A stretch of DNA of 17,537 nucleotides. It comes from AA29 sp041481445 (GTDB lineage Bacteria > Acidobacteriota > Vicinamibacteria > Fen-336). The DNA is taken from NCBI GenBank assembly GCA_041481445.1, contig JBGPBV010000140.1:1-17537 (forward strand), given 5' to 3'. The position numbers and the translations under genes are program-made. Under the pieces are notes generated by a model. It made no database searches. It had not been told where the DNA came from and worked only from the letters and a program-made list of their open reading frames with translations. Shown piece after piece: positions 7,112 to 14,873 of this stretch (position 1 is the first letter of the stretch; the number at the start of each line of letters is the position of its first letter).

Positions 7112-8340
7112 CCCTGCAGGCCGAGGATGCGCGCGGCGTTGTCGTGGTAGACCTTCTTCAGGATCCCTTCCGGAAGGCCCAGGCCGTAGATGCGCCAGCG
7201 TCCCTGCGGCGGCACCGGCGCCGGCGCGTAGTCGAAGTACTCGTCCTCCGTCTCCAGGAACCGGTAGTAGATCTCGTACAGCTCGTCCTTGAAGACCTGC
7301 TGCGGGTAGTGATCGCCGTCCGGCGGCGGGACGGCGTCCGTGCCGAACAGGATTCGGTCCTGGTATCTCTCGAAGAACTTCCGCGCCGTGCGCGGCTGCC
7401 GCCCCAGCTCGCCGATGCGGGCGCCGATCTCGACCGTGGTGTGCGGGAAGCGGTCGAGGGTCTCGCCCACGAAGGCCAGGTTCTCCGCGTCGTGGCCCAC
7501 GTGGTGGAGGATGAATTGCGTGCCGGGGTGGCGCGCCAGCAGGCGGTCGCGCGCGGCCAGGATCTCCGCGTTGCTCGGGAAGTCGCGGCCGTGGAACGAC
7601 CAGTCGGGATGGTTCCCGAGCTCGTCATAGCGCTCGTTGAAGCGGTCGATCGGCGTGAAGAAGGCCTCGGGATCGGAGACGTGGATGGAGACGGGGAGGC
7701 CCACCTTCCCGCAGGCGTCCCACATCGGATCGAAGCGCGGGTCGTCCACCTTGACCAGCGGCCCCGACGTGACGTTCTCGCGCAGGAAGAGCCCGAGGGT
7801 CTTCAGGACCTTCAGGCCGCGCGCGCCCGCCCGCTTCGCCTTCTCGATCTCGTCCGCCTGCGCCTGCGCATAGCCCCTCTCGCTCGTGCGTGCCCACATC
7901 GGCTCCGTGTAGGTGAGGAAGCGCCCGGGCGCGGCCAGGTCGAAGCGCTTGATCGCGCTCTCGAGAGCGGGCCCGGTGCCGCCGGTGAGGTTGCACATCG
8001 TCTGGACGTTCTTGCGGTCCATCACCGGGAGGATCTGCTCGGGCCCGGCCAGGAACTGGATGGTGTCGGTGCCCTTCAGGCCGCCGGACCACGAGAAGTG
8101 CGCGTGCACGTCGATGACGGGGAAGCGCGCGCGCTCCACCTTGTTCTCGGCGACGTGGAGCATGCTGCGGGGCTGGAAATCCTTCAGGGCCAGCGGGCAG
8201 GCGCCGTCTCCGGCCTTCGCCGCCGGGGAGGGCCTGGCCAGGGGCGGCGCCGCGTCTCCCCTCGCCTCACGCAACGGCAGCAGGGCGCCCGCGCCGCCCG
8301 CGGCCACTCGCCCCAGCCACTGCCTTCGGTTCACCTTCAT
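7108..8340 (-). CDS. Tat-exported metal-dependent amidohydrolase (TIM-barrel, amidohydrolase 2 type)
   Basis: 410 residues. The N-terminus carries a twin-arginine signal (NRRQWLGRVAAGGAGALL), so the folded enzyme should be exported to the periplasm. Likely metal ligands follow the amidohydrolase pattern: H79-x-H81 (VIDVHAHF), H220 (VSIHVSDP), H279/H280 (FILHHVGHD) and D335 (LFGTDAVPP). The family includes decarboxylases and lactone or amide hydrolases. It is not the NagA/AgaA deacetylase type, so a deacetylase role should not be assumed. AGGAGG at 8345-8350 sets the ATG. It lies 30 bp after the aldolase gene and overlaps the CBM9-like gene by 4 bp. The exact reaction is unknown. Confidence 0.87.
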   Translation of the reverse strand: MKVNRRQWLGRVAAGGAGALLPLREARGDAAPPLARPSPAAKAGDGACPLALKDFQPRSMLHVAENKVERARFPVIDVHAHFSWSGGLKGTDTIQFLAGPEQILPVMDRKNVQTMCNLTGGTGPALESAIKRFDLAAPGRFLTYTEPMWARTSERGYAQAQADEIEKAKRAGARGLKVLKTLGLFLRENVTSGPLVKVDDPRFDPMWDACGKVGLPVSIHVSDPEAFFTPIDRFNERYDELGNHPDWSFHGRDFPSNAEILAARDRLLARHPGTQFILHHVGHDAENLAFVGETLDRFPHTTVEIGARIGELGRQPRTARKFFERYQDRILFGTDAVPPPDGDHYPQQVFKDELYEIYYRFLETEDEYFDYAPAPVPPQGRWRIYGLGLPEGILKKVYHDNAARILGLQG

Positions 8341-8344
8341 GGAT

Positions 8345-8350
8345 CCTCCT
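8345..8350 (-). promoter_or_regulatory. Ribosome binding site of the amidohydrolase
   Basis: AGGAGG on the minus strand, four bases upstream of the ATG at 8340. It lies in the 30-bp gap after the aldolase stop and fixes the start just before the Tat signal. Confidence 0.65.
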
Positions 8351-8370
8351 CCGGAAGACGGCGGGCCCGG

Positions 8371-9312
8371 CTATCGGGGGTGACGCCCGAGGATACGGTG
8401 GACCTGGCGGGTGAGGGCCAGGGCCTGGTCGAAAGAGCGGAGCCACATGTTGCGGCCGAACATCACGCCGGTGGCTCCCGCGTCCATGTAGGTCGCGACC
8501 TTCCGCGTCACCGCGGCGTCGTTGTCCTGCTTCACGCCTCCGGAGAAGAGCACCATCACACGTCCCGCCGAGCGCACCACGCGGCGCAGGCGGGCGGGTG
8601 CGGGCTCGCGCAGCGAGCGGTAGGGCTCGGGGCAGCGCTCGTTGTCCTCCTCGGGCTCGTGGAGCTTCACGATGTCCGCCCCCAGCTCCTCGGAGACGCG
8701 CGCCGCGTAGTCCTGGGCGTAGAGCGTGCCCTTGCCCCCCTTGGCGTTGACGGCGCGGCCGCGCGGATAGGCCCACATGACGATCGGCATGCCCAGGCGC
8801 TCGCAGTCCTGGCGCACCTTCTGGAAGTCCCGGATGCCGACGTCCTCGCGGGGCGAGCCCACGTAGAGGGTGAAACCGACGGCGTCCGCGCCCAGGCGCA
8901 CCGCGTCCTCGACGCTGGCCGACAGGGGCGAGACCGCCTCGCCGTCATCCGCGATGTTGGTCTTGCCGTTGAGCTTGAGGACGAGGGGCACGCGGCCGCA
9001 GTAGTCCTTCATGTACTTCTCGGCCAGGCCAATGCCCAGGGCGATCGCGGAATAGTCGCCCTCCACGGCCAGCCGGAACTGGAAGTCCGTATCCAGGGCG
9101 GCCGGGTTGGGAAAGAAGTCGGTGGGGCCGTGCTCGAGGCCCTGATCGAGCGGGAGCACGGCCAGGGTCCCGTTCCGCACGCCATGGCCGTACAGCATCC
9201 TCCAGAGCCGCACGCGCTTGCCGTGCGAGACGGCGAGCGAGCCCAGCGACGGCCGCGAGGTCGCGGAAGGCGCGCTGACCGCCCTCAAGATGGATTGACT
9301 CTTTCGTTTCAT
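8371..9312 (-). CDS. fbaB: Class I fructose/tagatose-bisphosphate aldolase, FbaB (DhnA) type
   Basis: 313 residues, cytoplasmic Schiff-base aldolase that should split a ketohexose-1,6-bisphosphate into dihydroxyacetone phosphate and glyceraldehyde-3-phosphate. It matches the FbaB/DhnA family over most of its length: VLPLDQGLEHGP (residues 52-63), VPLVLKLNGKTN, DAVGFTLYVGS, MPIVMWAYPRG (175-185), GADIVKLHEP (211-220) and VLFSGGVK (254-261). K216 in the DIVK motif is the likely Schiff-base lysine. It is somewhat shorter than E. coli FbaB, which is about 350 residues. The ATG at 9312 has a GAAGG eight bases upstream. It heads the minus-strand operon, divergent from the AgaS-like gene, which points to tagatose-1,6-bisphosphate as one substrate; this is inference from context. 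A sulfosugar-phosphate aldolase cannot be excluded by sequence alone. Confidence 0.87.
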   Translation of the reverse strand: MKRKSQSILRAVSAPSATSRPSLGSLAVSHGKRVRLWRMLYGHGVRNGTLAVLPLDQGLEHGPTDFFPNPAALDTDFQFRLAVEGDYSAIALGIGLAEKYMKDYCGRVPLVLKLNGKTNIADDGEAVSPLSASVEDAVRLGADAVGFTLYVGSPREDVGIRDFQKVRQDCERLGMPIVMWAYPRGRAVNAKGGKGTLYAQDYAARVSEELGADIVKLHEPEEDNERCPEPYRSLREPAPARLRRVVRSAGRVMVLFSGGVKQDNDAAVTRKVATYMDAGATGVMFGRNMWLRSFDQALALTRQVHRILGRHPR

Positions 9313-9322
9313 TTCGATAGCC

Positions 9323-9350
9323 TTCAGTCGCTTTCCTTTTAAGGTAGAGT
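9323..9350 (+). promoter_or_regulatory. Putative promoter for the amino-sugar operon
   Basis: TTCAGT (9323-9328), 16-bp spacer, TAGAGT (9345-9350), about 17 bases upstream of the ATG once the start point is allowed for. The -35 is a modest match. It physically overlaps the opposing aldolase promoter, so both polymerases would compete for the same DNA. Confidence 0.35.
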
Positions 9351-9364
9351 CCCTTCGCTGTCAA
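9336..9364 (-). promoter_or_regulatory. Promoter for the aldolase-amidohydrolase operon
   Basis: On the minus strand a perfect TTGACA (9359-9364), 17-bp spacer, then TAAAAG (9336-9341; TTAAAA if the spacer is 16). Transcription would begin near 9329, about 16 bases before the ATG. Confidence 0.5.
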
Positions 9365-9373
9365 TCGAGCGCC

Positions 9374-10657
9374 ATGACTCCATCCGCGCCGGATCTCCCG
9401 CAGCAGGCTTCGGAGGTCGGGGCACATCTGCGCGGCTCGGTCGACGGGTGGCTGGCGTTCCTGGCTGATCGGTCGCGAGACGTCGGCCGGCTCCTGGCCG
9501 CTCGAGCCGACGACCGCGACCTGCAGGGCTACGGCCACACCTTGCGCGAGATCGGCCAGCAGCCCCTGACCTGGCTCGAGACCACCGCCATCGCGCTCGA
9601 CCGCCTGCCGGCGGTGCAGGGCGCGCTCGCCCACGTCACCGCCGACGGACACCCGGGCACGATCGTCTTCACGGGCTCGGGGAGCTCGCTCTACGCCGGC
9701 GAGTGCCTCTCGCCGGCGCTGCAGGCCCGCCTCCGGCTGCCCGTGCACGCGGTCGCGGCCGGGGAGGTGCTCACCCATCCGAGCGGCCGGCTGGCGCCGA
9801 AGGGGCCGTGCCTCGTCGTGTCCCTCGCCCGCTCTGGCAACAGCCCCGAGAGCTGCGGGGTCGTGGACACGCTCCACGACAGCGCGCCGGAATGCCGGCA
9901 CCTCGTGATCACGTGCAATCGCCTGGGCCGCCTGGCCACGAGCTACCCCGGCGATGCCCGCGTCACCACGGTCGTGCTCGACGACAAGACGTGCGACCGC
10001 AGCCTGGTGATGACCAGCAGCTTCACGAACATGGTGCTGGCCAGCCAGCTCCTGGGCTTCGTCCGGGATCCCGACGGCTATCGGTGCCGCGGGGAGGCGC
10101 TGGCCCGGCTGGGGGCCGAGCTGCTCCTGCGGCACGCCGACGCCCTGGCCCGCGTGGCGCGGAGCGCCTACCGCTCGGCGGTCTACCTGGGCAGCGGCTG
10201 CCGCTACGGGTCCGCCCGCGAGAGCGCGCTCAAGATGCTCGAGATGACGGCGGGCCAGGTCACCACGTTCCCGGAGACCTACCTCGGGCTGCGGCACGGG
10301 CCCATGGCCGCGCTCAACGGGGAGGCCCTCGTCGTCTGCTTCCTCTCGGTGGACCCGGTGGTGCGCGCCTACGAGTCCGACCTCGTGCGCGAGCTGAACC
10401 GCAAGCGGCTGGGCGCGAGCAAGGTGATCGTGGGGCAGGACGTCCCCGCGGACCTCGCCTCTCCCGAGGACCTCGTGGTGGACGTGGCGGGCCTGGACGC
10501 GGTCGGCGACGAGGGCGCCCCCGTGCTCGACGTCCTGGTCGGGCAGCTCCTCGCCTTCTTCCGCTGCCTGTCCGTGGGGCTCCGGCCGGACATGCCGTCC
10601 GACGACGGCGTGATCAGCCGGGTGGTGGAGGACTTCGCGATCCACCGCCGGAGCTGA
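9374..10657 (+). CDS. agaS: AgaS-like SIS-domain aminosugar-phosphate deaminase/isomerase
   Basis: 427 residues, cytoplasmic. By family it converts galactosamine-6-phosphate to tagatose-6-phosphate with release of ammonia. It aligns along its length with E. coli AgaS: GHTLREIGQQPLTWLET (54-70), FTGSGSSLYAGE (99-110), SLARSGNSPES (150-160), HLVITCNRLG (176-185), MTSSFTNM (213-220), VYLGSGCRYGSARESALKML (270-289), LGLRHGP (304-310) and a C-terminal ISRVVEDFAIH. Both SIS domains are complete. The N-terminus has about 50 extra residues ahead of the homologous part; the ATG at 9374 is the only good start, though its ribosome site is weak. First gene of the plus-strand operon, 18 bp before the PfkB kinase. 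Confidence 0.9.
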   Translation: MTPSAPDLPQQASEVGAHLRGSVDGWLAFLADRSRDVGRLLAARADDRDLQGYGHTLREIGQQPLTWLETTAIALDRLPAVQGALAHVTADGHPGTIVFTGSGSSLYAGECLSPALQARLRLPVHAVAAGEVLTHPSGRLAPKGPCLVVSLARSGNSPESCGVVDTLHDSAPECRHLVITCNRLGRLATSYPGDARVTTVVLDDKTCDRSLVMTSSFTNMVLASQLLGFVRDPDGYRCRGEALARLGAELLLRHADALARVARSAYRSAVYLGSGCRYGSARESALKMLEMTAGQVTTFPETYLGLRHGPMAALNGEALVVCFLSVDPVVRAYESDLVRELNRKRLGASKVIVGQDVPADLASPEDLVVDVAGLDAVGDEGAPVLDVLVGQLLAFFRCLSVGLRPDMPSDDGVISRVVEDFAIHRRS

Positions 10658-10675
10658 GGAGAGCGCTCCCGCGCG

Positions 10676-11599
10676 ATGAAGCGCGTCCTCGTGGCCGGCG
10701 AGATCAACGTGGACCTCATCCTCCAGGGCAGGGACGCCCTGCCCACGCTGGGCAAGGAGATCCTGGTCGAGGACGCCGTGCTGACGCTGGGCAGCGCGTC
10801 CGCGATCTGCGCGGTGGGCCTGGCGCGCCTGGGCACTCCCGTCTCCTTCCTCGGCAAGGCGGGCGCGGACCCCTGGGGGGACTTCTGCGTGGAGACGATG
10901 CGGTCGGCCGGCGTCGACGTCGCCCGCGTGGTGCGTGACCCCGGGCTGAAGACCGGGCTCACCGTCTCCTTCACCTCGCCGCGCGACCGCGCGCTCGTGT
11001 CGTACGTGGGCTCGATCGGCGCCTTGCGCGCGGAGGACGTGACCGACGAGGCGCTCGACGGGTTCGCTCATCTCCACGTCTCGTCGTACTACCTCCAGGA
11101 AGGGCTGCGGCCGGGGTGCCGCGCGCTCTTCGCGCGCGCCCACGCCGCCGGCCTCACCACCTCCCTCGATCCGGGGTTCGATCCTCACGAGGGCTGGGGC
11201 CGCGACATCGTCGACACGCTGGCCGAGGCCGACCTCTTCTTCCCGAACGACGTCGAGCTGCGCGCGGTCGCCGGAACCGCCGACCTCGCGGAGGCGCTGC
11301 GAGGGCTCGACAACGGGCACACGCGCATCGTGGCCAAGCGGGGCGCGGACGGCTGCCTGACCCTCGACCAGGGCCGGCCGCTGGAGGTGCCGGCGTTCCG
11401 GACGGAGCCGGTGGACACGACGGGGGCGGGCGATTCCTTCGACGCCGGCTTCCTTCATGCCTGGCTCTCCGGCCGGCCGCTGCGCGAGTGCCTGCTCTGG
11501 GGGGCGGCCTGCGGGAGCCTCTCCACGCGCGCGCTGGGAGGGACGGGCCACCAGGCCGACCACGCGGAAGCCGAGCGGCTGGTCGCTTCCGTCTCGTGA
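10676..11599 (+). CDS. PfkB-family sugar kinase (ribokinase-like)
   Basis: 307 residues, cytoplasmic ATP-dependent sugar kinase. The N-terminal region begins KRVLVAGEINVDLI and continues with SASAICAVGLARLGTPVSFLGKAGAD (residues 40-65). The C-terminal PfkB signature is DTTGAGDSFDAGFLHAWL (247-264), with D253 the expected catalytic base. The usual double-glycine substrate motif is changed (TLGSASA), so substrate cannot be read from sequence. Next to an AgaS-like enzyme and an MFS importer it may phosphorylate free hexosamine at C6, replacing a PTS; this is inference. GAGGAG about a dozen bases upstream supports the ATG. It is followed after 16 bp by a second kinase of a different subfamily. 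Confidence 0.88.
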   Translation: MKRVLVAGEINVDLILQGRDALPTLGKEILVEDAVLTLGSASAICAVGLARLGTPVSFLGKAGADPWGDFCVETMRSAGVDVARVVRDPGLKTGLTVSFTSPRDRALVSYVGSIGALRAEDVTDEALDGFAHLHVSSYYLQEGLRPGCRALFARAHAAGLTTSLDPGFDPHEGWGRDIVDTLAEADLFFPNDVELRAVAGTADLAEALRGLDNGHTRIVAKRGADGCLTLDQGRPLEVPAFRTEPVDTTGAGDSFDAGFLHAWLSGRPLRECLLWGAACGSLSTRALGGTGHQADHAEAERLVASVS

Positions 11600-11615
11600 A
11601 CGGCGGCGGGCGCGC

Positions 11616-12548
11616 GTGATCACCGTCGGCGGGTTCAATACCTCGATCGACAAGGCCCTCGAGCTCGACCTCCTGCGTCCGGGCGCGGTCCATCGCGTGC
11701 ACGGCGCGCGCGCGTGGCCGGGAGGCAAGGGGCTGCACGTCGCGCTCACCGTGGCCGCCCTGGGCGAGCCCGTCCGCCTCCTCGGGCTGATCGACGCCGC
11801 GCACCGCCGGCAGTTCGAGGACGTGCTGGGAGCGCGCGGCGTGGAGTTCCACGGCGTGGAGACGAGGGGGACCCTCCGGACCTGCCTCGCCATCCGCGAC
11901 CAGGGCGGCGCGCGCGTCACCGAGATCCTGGAGGCGGGGCCGGAGACGGATCCGGCCACGCGCGAGGAGCTGCGAGGGCGTTTCCTCGCCCTGGCCCGCG
12001 AGTCGGTAGTGGCCGTCCTGTCCGGCAGCGCGCCGCCCGGGTTCGAGGACGACGCCTATGCGCGCCTGGTGAGAGGGCTGCGCGAGTCGCGCGTGCGGTG
12101 CCTCGTCGACACGAGCGGCCCTCTCTTGCGGGCGGCGGTCGAGGCCGGACCCTTCCTGGTCAAGCCCAATCGCGACGAGGCGGAGGCGCTCACGGGAGAG
12201 ACGGTGGACGGGCCTCCGGCGGGAGCGCGCGTGGCCCTGGCGCTGGGTGCGCGCGGGATCGCGGTCGTCATCGTGTCCCTGGGCGCGGCGGGCGCGGTGG
12301 CGGCGCGCGACGGGCGCGTCGCCCACGCCTGGGTGTCGGTGCCGGAGGCCGCGCATCCGGTCGGCTCGGGGGACTGCCTGCTCGGCGGCGTGGCCGTGGG
12401 CCTGGCCCGCGGAGACGGGATCGAGGACGTCCTGCGCCTCGGCGTGGCCTGCGGGGCGGCCAACACGCTGTCGCCGGAGACGGGATGGGTGCGGCGCGAG
12501 GACGTGGACGCGCTGCGGCCGAAGGTCTCGAGCGCGTGGATCGCATGA
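11616..12548 (+). CDS. LacC/FruK-like tagatose-6-phosphate / 1-phosphofructokinase family kinase
   Basis: 310 residues with a GTG start at 11616, where homology begins (VITVGGFNTSIDKAL). Hallmarks of the LacC/FruK branch are NTSID (residues 8-12), PGGKGLHVA (35-43), SGSAPPG (136-142), VKPNRDEAEALTG (182-194) and the anion-hole/catalytic motif VGSGDCLLGG (249-258, D253). Next to an AgaS-like enzyme the expected reaction is tagatose-6-phosphate plus ATP to tagatose-1,6-bisphosphate, feeding the divergently encoded aldolase. The alternative is 1-phosphofructokinase. It lies 16 bp after the first kinase and 13 bp before the transporter. Confidence 0.85.
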   Translation: MITVGGFNTSIDKALELDLLRPGAVHRVHGARAWPGGKGLHVALTVAALGEPVRLLGLIDAAHRRQFEDVLGARGVEFHGVETRGTLRTCLAIRDQGGARVTEILEAGPETDPATREELRGRFLALARESVVAVLSGSAPPGFEDDAYARLVRGLRESRVRCLVDTSGPLLRAAVEAGPFLVKPNRDEAEALTGETVDGPPAGARVALALGARGIAVVIVSLGAAGAVAARDGRVAHAWVSVPEAAHPVGSGDCLLGGVAVGLARGDGIEDVLRLGVACGAANTLSPETGWVRREDVDALRPKVSSAWIA

Positions 12549-12561
12549 GGACGGCGCGCGC

Positions 12562-13845
12562 ATGACCGGGAAGTACCGGTGGTGGATCGGCCTCCTGCTC
12601 TTCGCCTCGACCGTCATCAACTACATCGACCGGCAGACGCTGAGCGTCCTCGCCCCGCACCTCAAGGGCGAGTTCGGGTGGTCGAACGAGAACTTCGCCT
12701 GGATCATCATCGCGTTCCGGCTCGCCTACACGGTGATGCAGGCGGTGGGGGGCCGGCTGCTCGACCGCTTCGGAACGCGCAACGGGCTCACCCTGACCGT
12801 GCTCTGGTACTCGGCGGTGGCCATGCTCACGTCGCTGGCCACGGGCTTCAAGAGCTTCTGCTCCCTGCGCTTCCTCCTCGGCGTCGGCGAGGCGGGCAAC
12901 TGGCCGGGAGCGACCAAGGCCGTCGCCGAGTGGTTCCCGCGCCGCGAGCGCGGGTGGGCGGTGGCGCTCTTCGACAGCGGATCCTCGTTCGGCGCCGCCA
13001 TCGCTTCCGTCCTGGTGCCGTTCCTCTATGCCTATCTCGGCGGCTGGCGGCCGGCCTTCGTGATCACGGGCACCCTCGGTTTCCTGTGGGTGATCGCCTG
13101 GCGTCGCAGCTACCACCCGCCGGAGAGCCATCCGCGCCTGGGGGCGGCGGAGAGGGAGATGATCCTGGCCGACCGCGCGCAGGAGCAGGCGGGCGACACG
13201 GCGGCCGCCCCCGCGGAGCCCGTCGGCACCCGCCGGCTGCTCGCGCAGAGGCAGACCTGGGGCACCCTGGCCGCCCGCGGCCTGACCGATCCCGTCTGGT
13301 TCATGATCACCGACTGGTTCGCGATCTACCTGGTGAGCCGGGGCTTCCGCCTGGAGGAGACCGCGCTCGGCTTCTGGGTCCCCTTCCTGGCCGCCGATCT
13401 CGGCAACTTCTTCGGCGGCGGTGTGTCGAGCGCGCTCATCCAGCGCGGCTGGAGCGTGGGCCGGGCGCGGCGCACGCTGATCGTGGCCGGGGGGTTCGGC
13501 GTCCTCGCGCTGATCCCGGCCGCCCTCTCCTCGCGGTTCCTGGTGCTGGTGGCCTGCTTTGCGATCGCGACGTTCTCGTACGCGGTCATGTCCACGATGG
13601 CCCTGGCCCTGCCCGCGGACCTCTTCGAGAGCCGCGCGGTGGCGTCGGTGGCGGGTCTGGCCGGCGCGGCCGCGGGCGCGGGCACGCTCGTCTCGACCTA
13701 CCTCATCGGGATCGTGGCCGACCGGTTCTCGTTCACTCCCATCCTCGTCACGGCCAGCCTGGTGCCGCTGGGGGCGGCCGTCCTCGCGGTCGCGCTCGTC
13801 CGGAACACCGCGGAGTCCGGGCGCGGCCTGGTCAAGGTCATCTGA
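12562..13845 (+). CDS. MFS transporter, ACS/ExuT-like (hexuronate or sugar symporter)
   Basis: 427 residues, inner-membrane major facilitator with about 12 hydrophobic segments and a central cytoplasmic loop (residues about 182-230). Diagnostic motifs are INYIDRQTLSVLAPHLKGEF (residues 19-38), FAWIIIAFRLAYTVMQAVGG and the loop motif GRLLDRFGTR (64-73), then RFLLGVGEAGNWPGATKAVA and WFPRRERGWA. These match the anion:cation symporter branch typified by ExuT (hexuronates) and related galactarate/glucarate carriers. The true start is the ATG at 12562; the open frame extends upstream over the kinase gene, but that part is not MFS-like. In this operon it should import the sugar catabolised by its neighbours. 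Its family points to an acidic sugar, whereas the enzymes point to an amino sugar. Confidence 0.9.
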   Translation: MTGKYRWWIGLLLFASTVINYIDRQTLSVLAPHLKGEFGWSNENFAWIIIAFRLAYTVMQAVGGRLLDRFGTRNGLTLTVLWYSAVAMLTSLATGFKSFCSLRFLLGVGEAGNWPGATKAVAEWFPRRERGWAVALFDSGSSFGAAIASVLVPFLYAYLGGWRPAFVITGTLGFLWVIAWRRSYHPPESHPRLGAAEREMILADRAQEQAGDTAAAPAEPVGTRRLLAQRQTWGTLAARGLTDPVWFMITDWFAIYLVSRGFRLEETALGFWVPFLAADLGNFFGGGVSSALIQRGWSVGRARRTLIVAGGFGVLALIPAALSSRFLVLVACFAIATFSYAVMSTMALALPADLFESRAVASVAGLAGAAAGAGTLVSTYLIGIVADRFSFTPILVTASLVPLGAAVLAVALVRNTAESGRGLVKVI

Positions 13846-13847
13846 GC

Positions 13848-14873
13848 GTGCGCGGTCGCGCGCGGCCGAAGCCGCGCCTGGTCGTCCTCGCCCCGGGCCC
13901 GCTGTTCGAGTCGTTCTTCGACGCGCGCCGCCGCCGCCGCCTGGGCCGATCGTTCGAGTGGACGCGCCTGTCGTCCGCCACCCTGAGCGCTCCCGTGCGC
14001 GCCGCGCTGAGCGACGCCCAGGCCCTCATCACGACCTGGGACAGCCCGCGCTTCGGCGCCGAGCTGTCCCGCCTGGCCCCGCACCTGCGCGTGGTCGGCC
14101 ACTGCGGGGGCGAGGTCAAGGGCCGGTTCGCGGCGCCGCTGTTCTCGCGCCTCACGATCACGAATGCGCCCGAGCCCATGGCGGCGCCGGTCGCGGAGCT
14201 GGCGGTCGCGTTCCTGCTCCACGCCGCGCGCAACCTGGACGCCTATCGCGAGGCCTTGCGGCGTCCGTCCCGCGGGATCTACGCCCGCCTGCACCGGGAC
14301 GGCGCCGGCCCCGAGACGCTGCGCGGCGCCACCGTCGGCCTCTTCGGCTTCGGGCGGATCGGCCGCGCCATCGCCCTCCTGCTCGCGCCGTTCCGCCCGC
14401 GTCTCCTCGTGCACGATCCCTTCGTGCCCGCGCGCGCGATACGGCGGGCGGGGGCGACGCCCGCGTCCTGGCCGGAGGTCCTCTCCCGCTCGCGCCACCT
14501 CGTCCTCGCCGCCGCCCTGACCGACCGCACGCGCGGCCGGCTGGACGCGGCCGCCCTGCGGCGTCTGCCCGACGGGGCCACCGTCGTCAACGTCGCCCGT
14601 GGCGGCCTCGTCGACCTGCCCGCGCTCACGCGCGAGGTGAGGTCCGGCCGCCTGCGCTGCGCGCTGGACGTGACCGACCCCGAGGAGCCGCTCCCGCCGC
14701 GCCATCCGCTGCGCCGCGCGCGCGGAGCCGTCCTCACCCCGCACGTGGGCGCCGGCCCGCGCGACGTGCGGCTGGCCATCGCGGACATCGTGCTGGCCGA
14801 TCTCGAGCGCTTCTTCCGGGGTGAGCCCGTCCGCAACCGCGTGAGAGCATCCATGCTCCGGAGGATGACGTGA
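13848..14873 (+). CDS. D-isomer-specific 2-hydroxyacid dehydrogenase
   Basis: 341 residues with a GTG start at 13848, two bases after the transporter stop. NAD(P)-dependent oxidoreductase interconverting a 2-keto acid and a D-2-hydroxyacid. The nucleotide-binding motif is GLFGFGRIGRAI (G167, G169, G172), followed by VHDPF. The catalytic triad is intact: R251 in VVNVARGGLVD, E280 in DPEEPLP and H299 in LTPHVGA, with family-typical spacing. The N-terminal third is divergent (RLVVLAPGPLFESFF). The substrate is not readable. A sugar-derived keto acid or a phosphoglycerate-like compound is possible, and a sugar-acid role would agree with the ExuT-like transporter. Its stop overlaps the next start. 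Confidence 0.88.
   Translation: MRGRARPKPRLVVLAPGPLFESFFDARRRRRLGRSFEWTRLSSATLSAPVRAALSDAQALITTWDSPRFGAELSRLAPHLRVVGHCGGEVKGRFAAPLFSRLTITNAPEPMAAPVAELAVAFLLHAARNLDAYREALRRPSRGIYARLHRDGAGPETLRGATVGLFGFGRIGRAIALLLAPFRPRLLVHDPFVPARAIRRAGATPASWPEVLSRSRHLVLAAALTDRTRGRLDAAALRRLPDGATVVNVARGGLVDLPALTREVRSGRLRCALDVTDPEEPLPPRHPLRRARGAVLTPHVGAGPRDVRLAIADIVLADLERFFRGEPVRNRVRASMLRRMT
14860..14864 (+). promoter_or_regulatory. Ribosome binding site that fixes the GTG start of the fusion gene
   Basis: GGAGG, five bases upstream of GTG 14870. The ATG directly behind it (14865) opens only a two-codon frame, so the GTG is the start. Confidence 0.7.

Noticed and set aside
7108..8340. The amidohydrolase as the missing N-acetylhexosamine-6-P deacetylase
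   Set aside because: It has a Tat signal and the amidohydrolase-2 motif pattern. A deacetylase acting on sugar phosphates should be cytoplasmic and of NagA/AgaA type.
8945..11959. A 1004-codon minus-strand open frame across the divergent promoter region
   Set aside because: Overlaps aldolase, SIS and kinase genes in the wrong frame or strand; no recognisable motifs.
8371..14873. Reading the locus as a sulfoquinovose (sulfo-EMP) pathway because of PfkB kinase, class I aldolase and dehydrogenase
   Set aside because: The SIS protein matches AgaS, not a YihS-type isomerase. The dehydrogenase is a D-2-hydroxyacid type rather than a beta-hydroxyacid (YihU) type. A NagB-like domain is present and no sulfoquinovosidase is seen.
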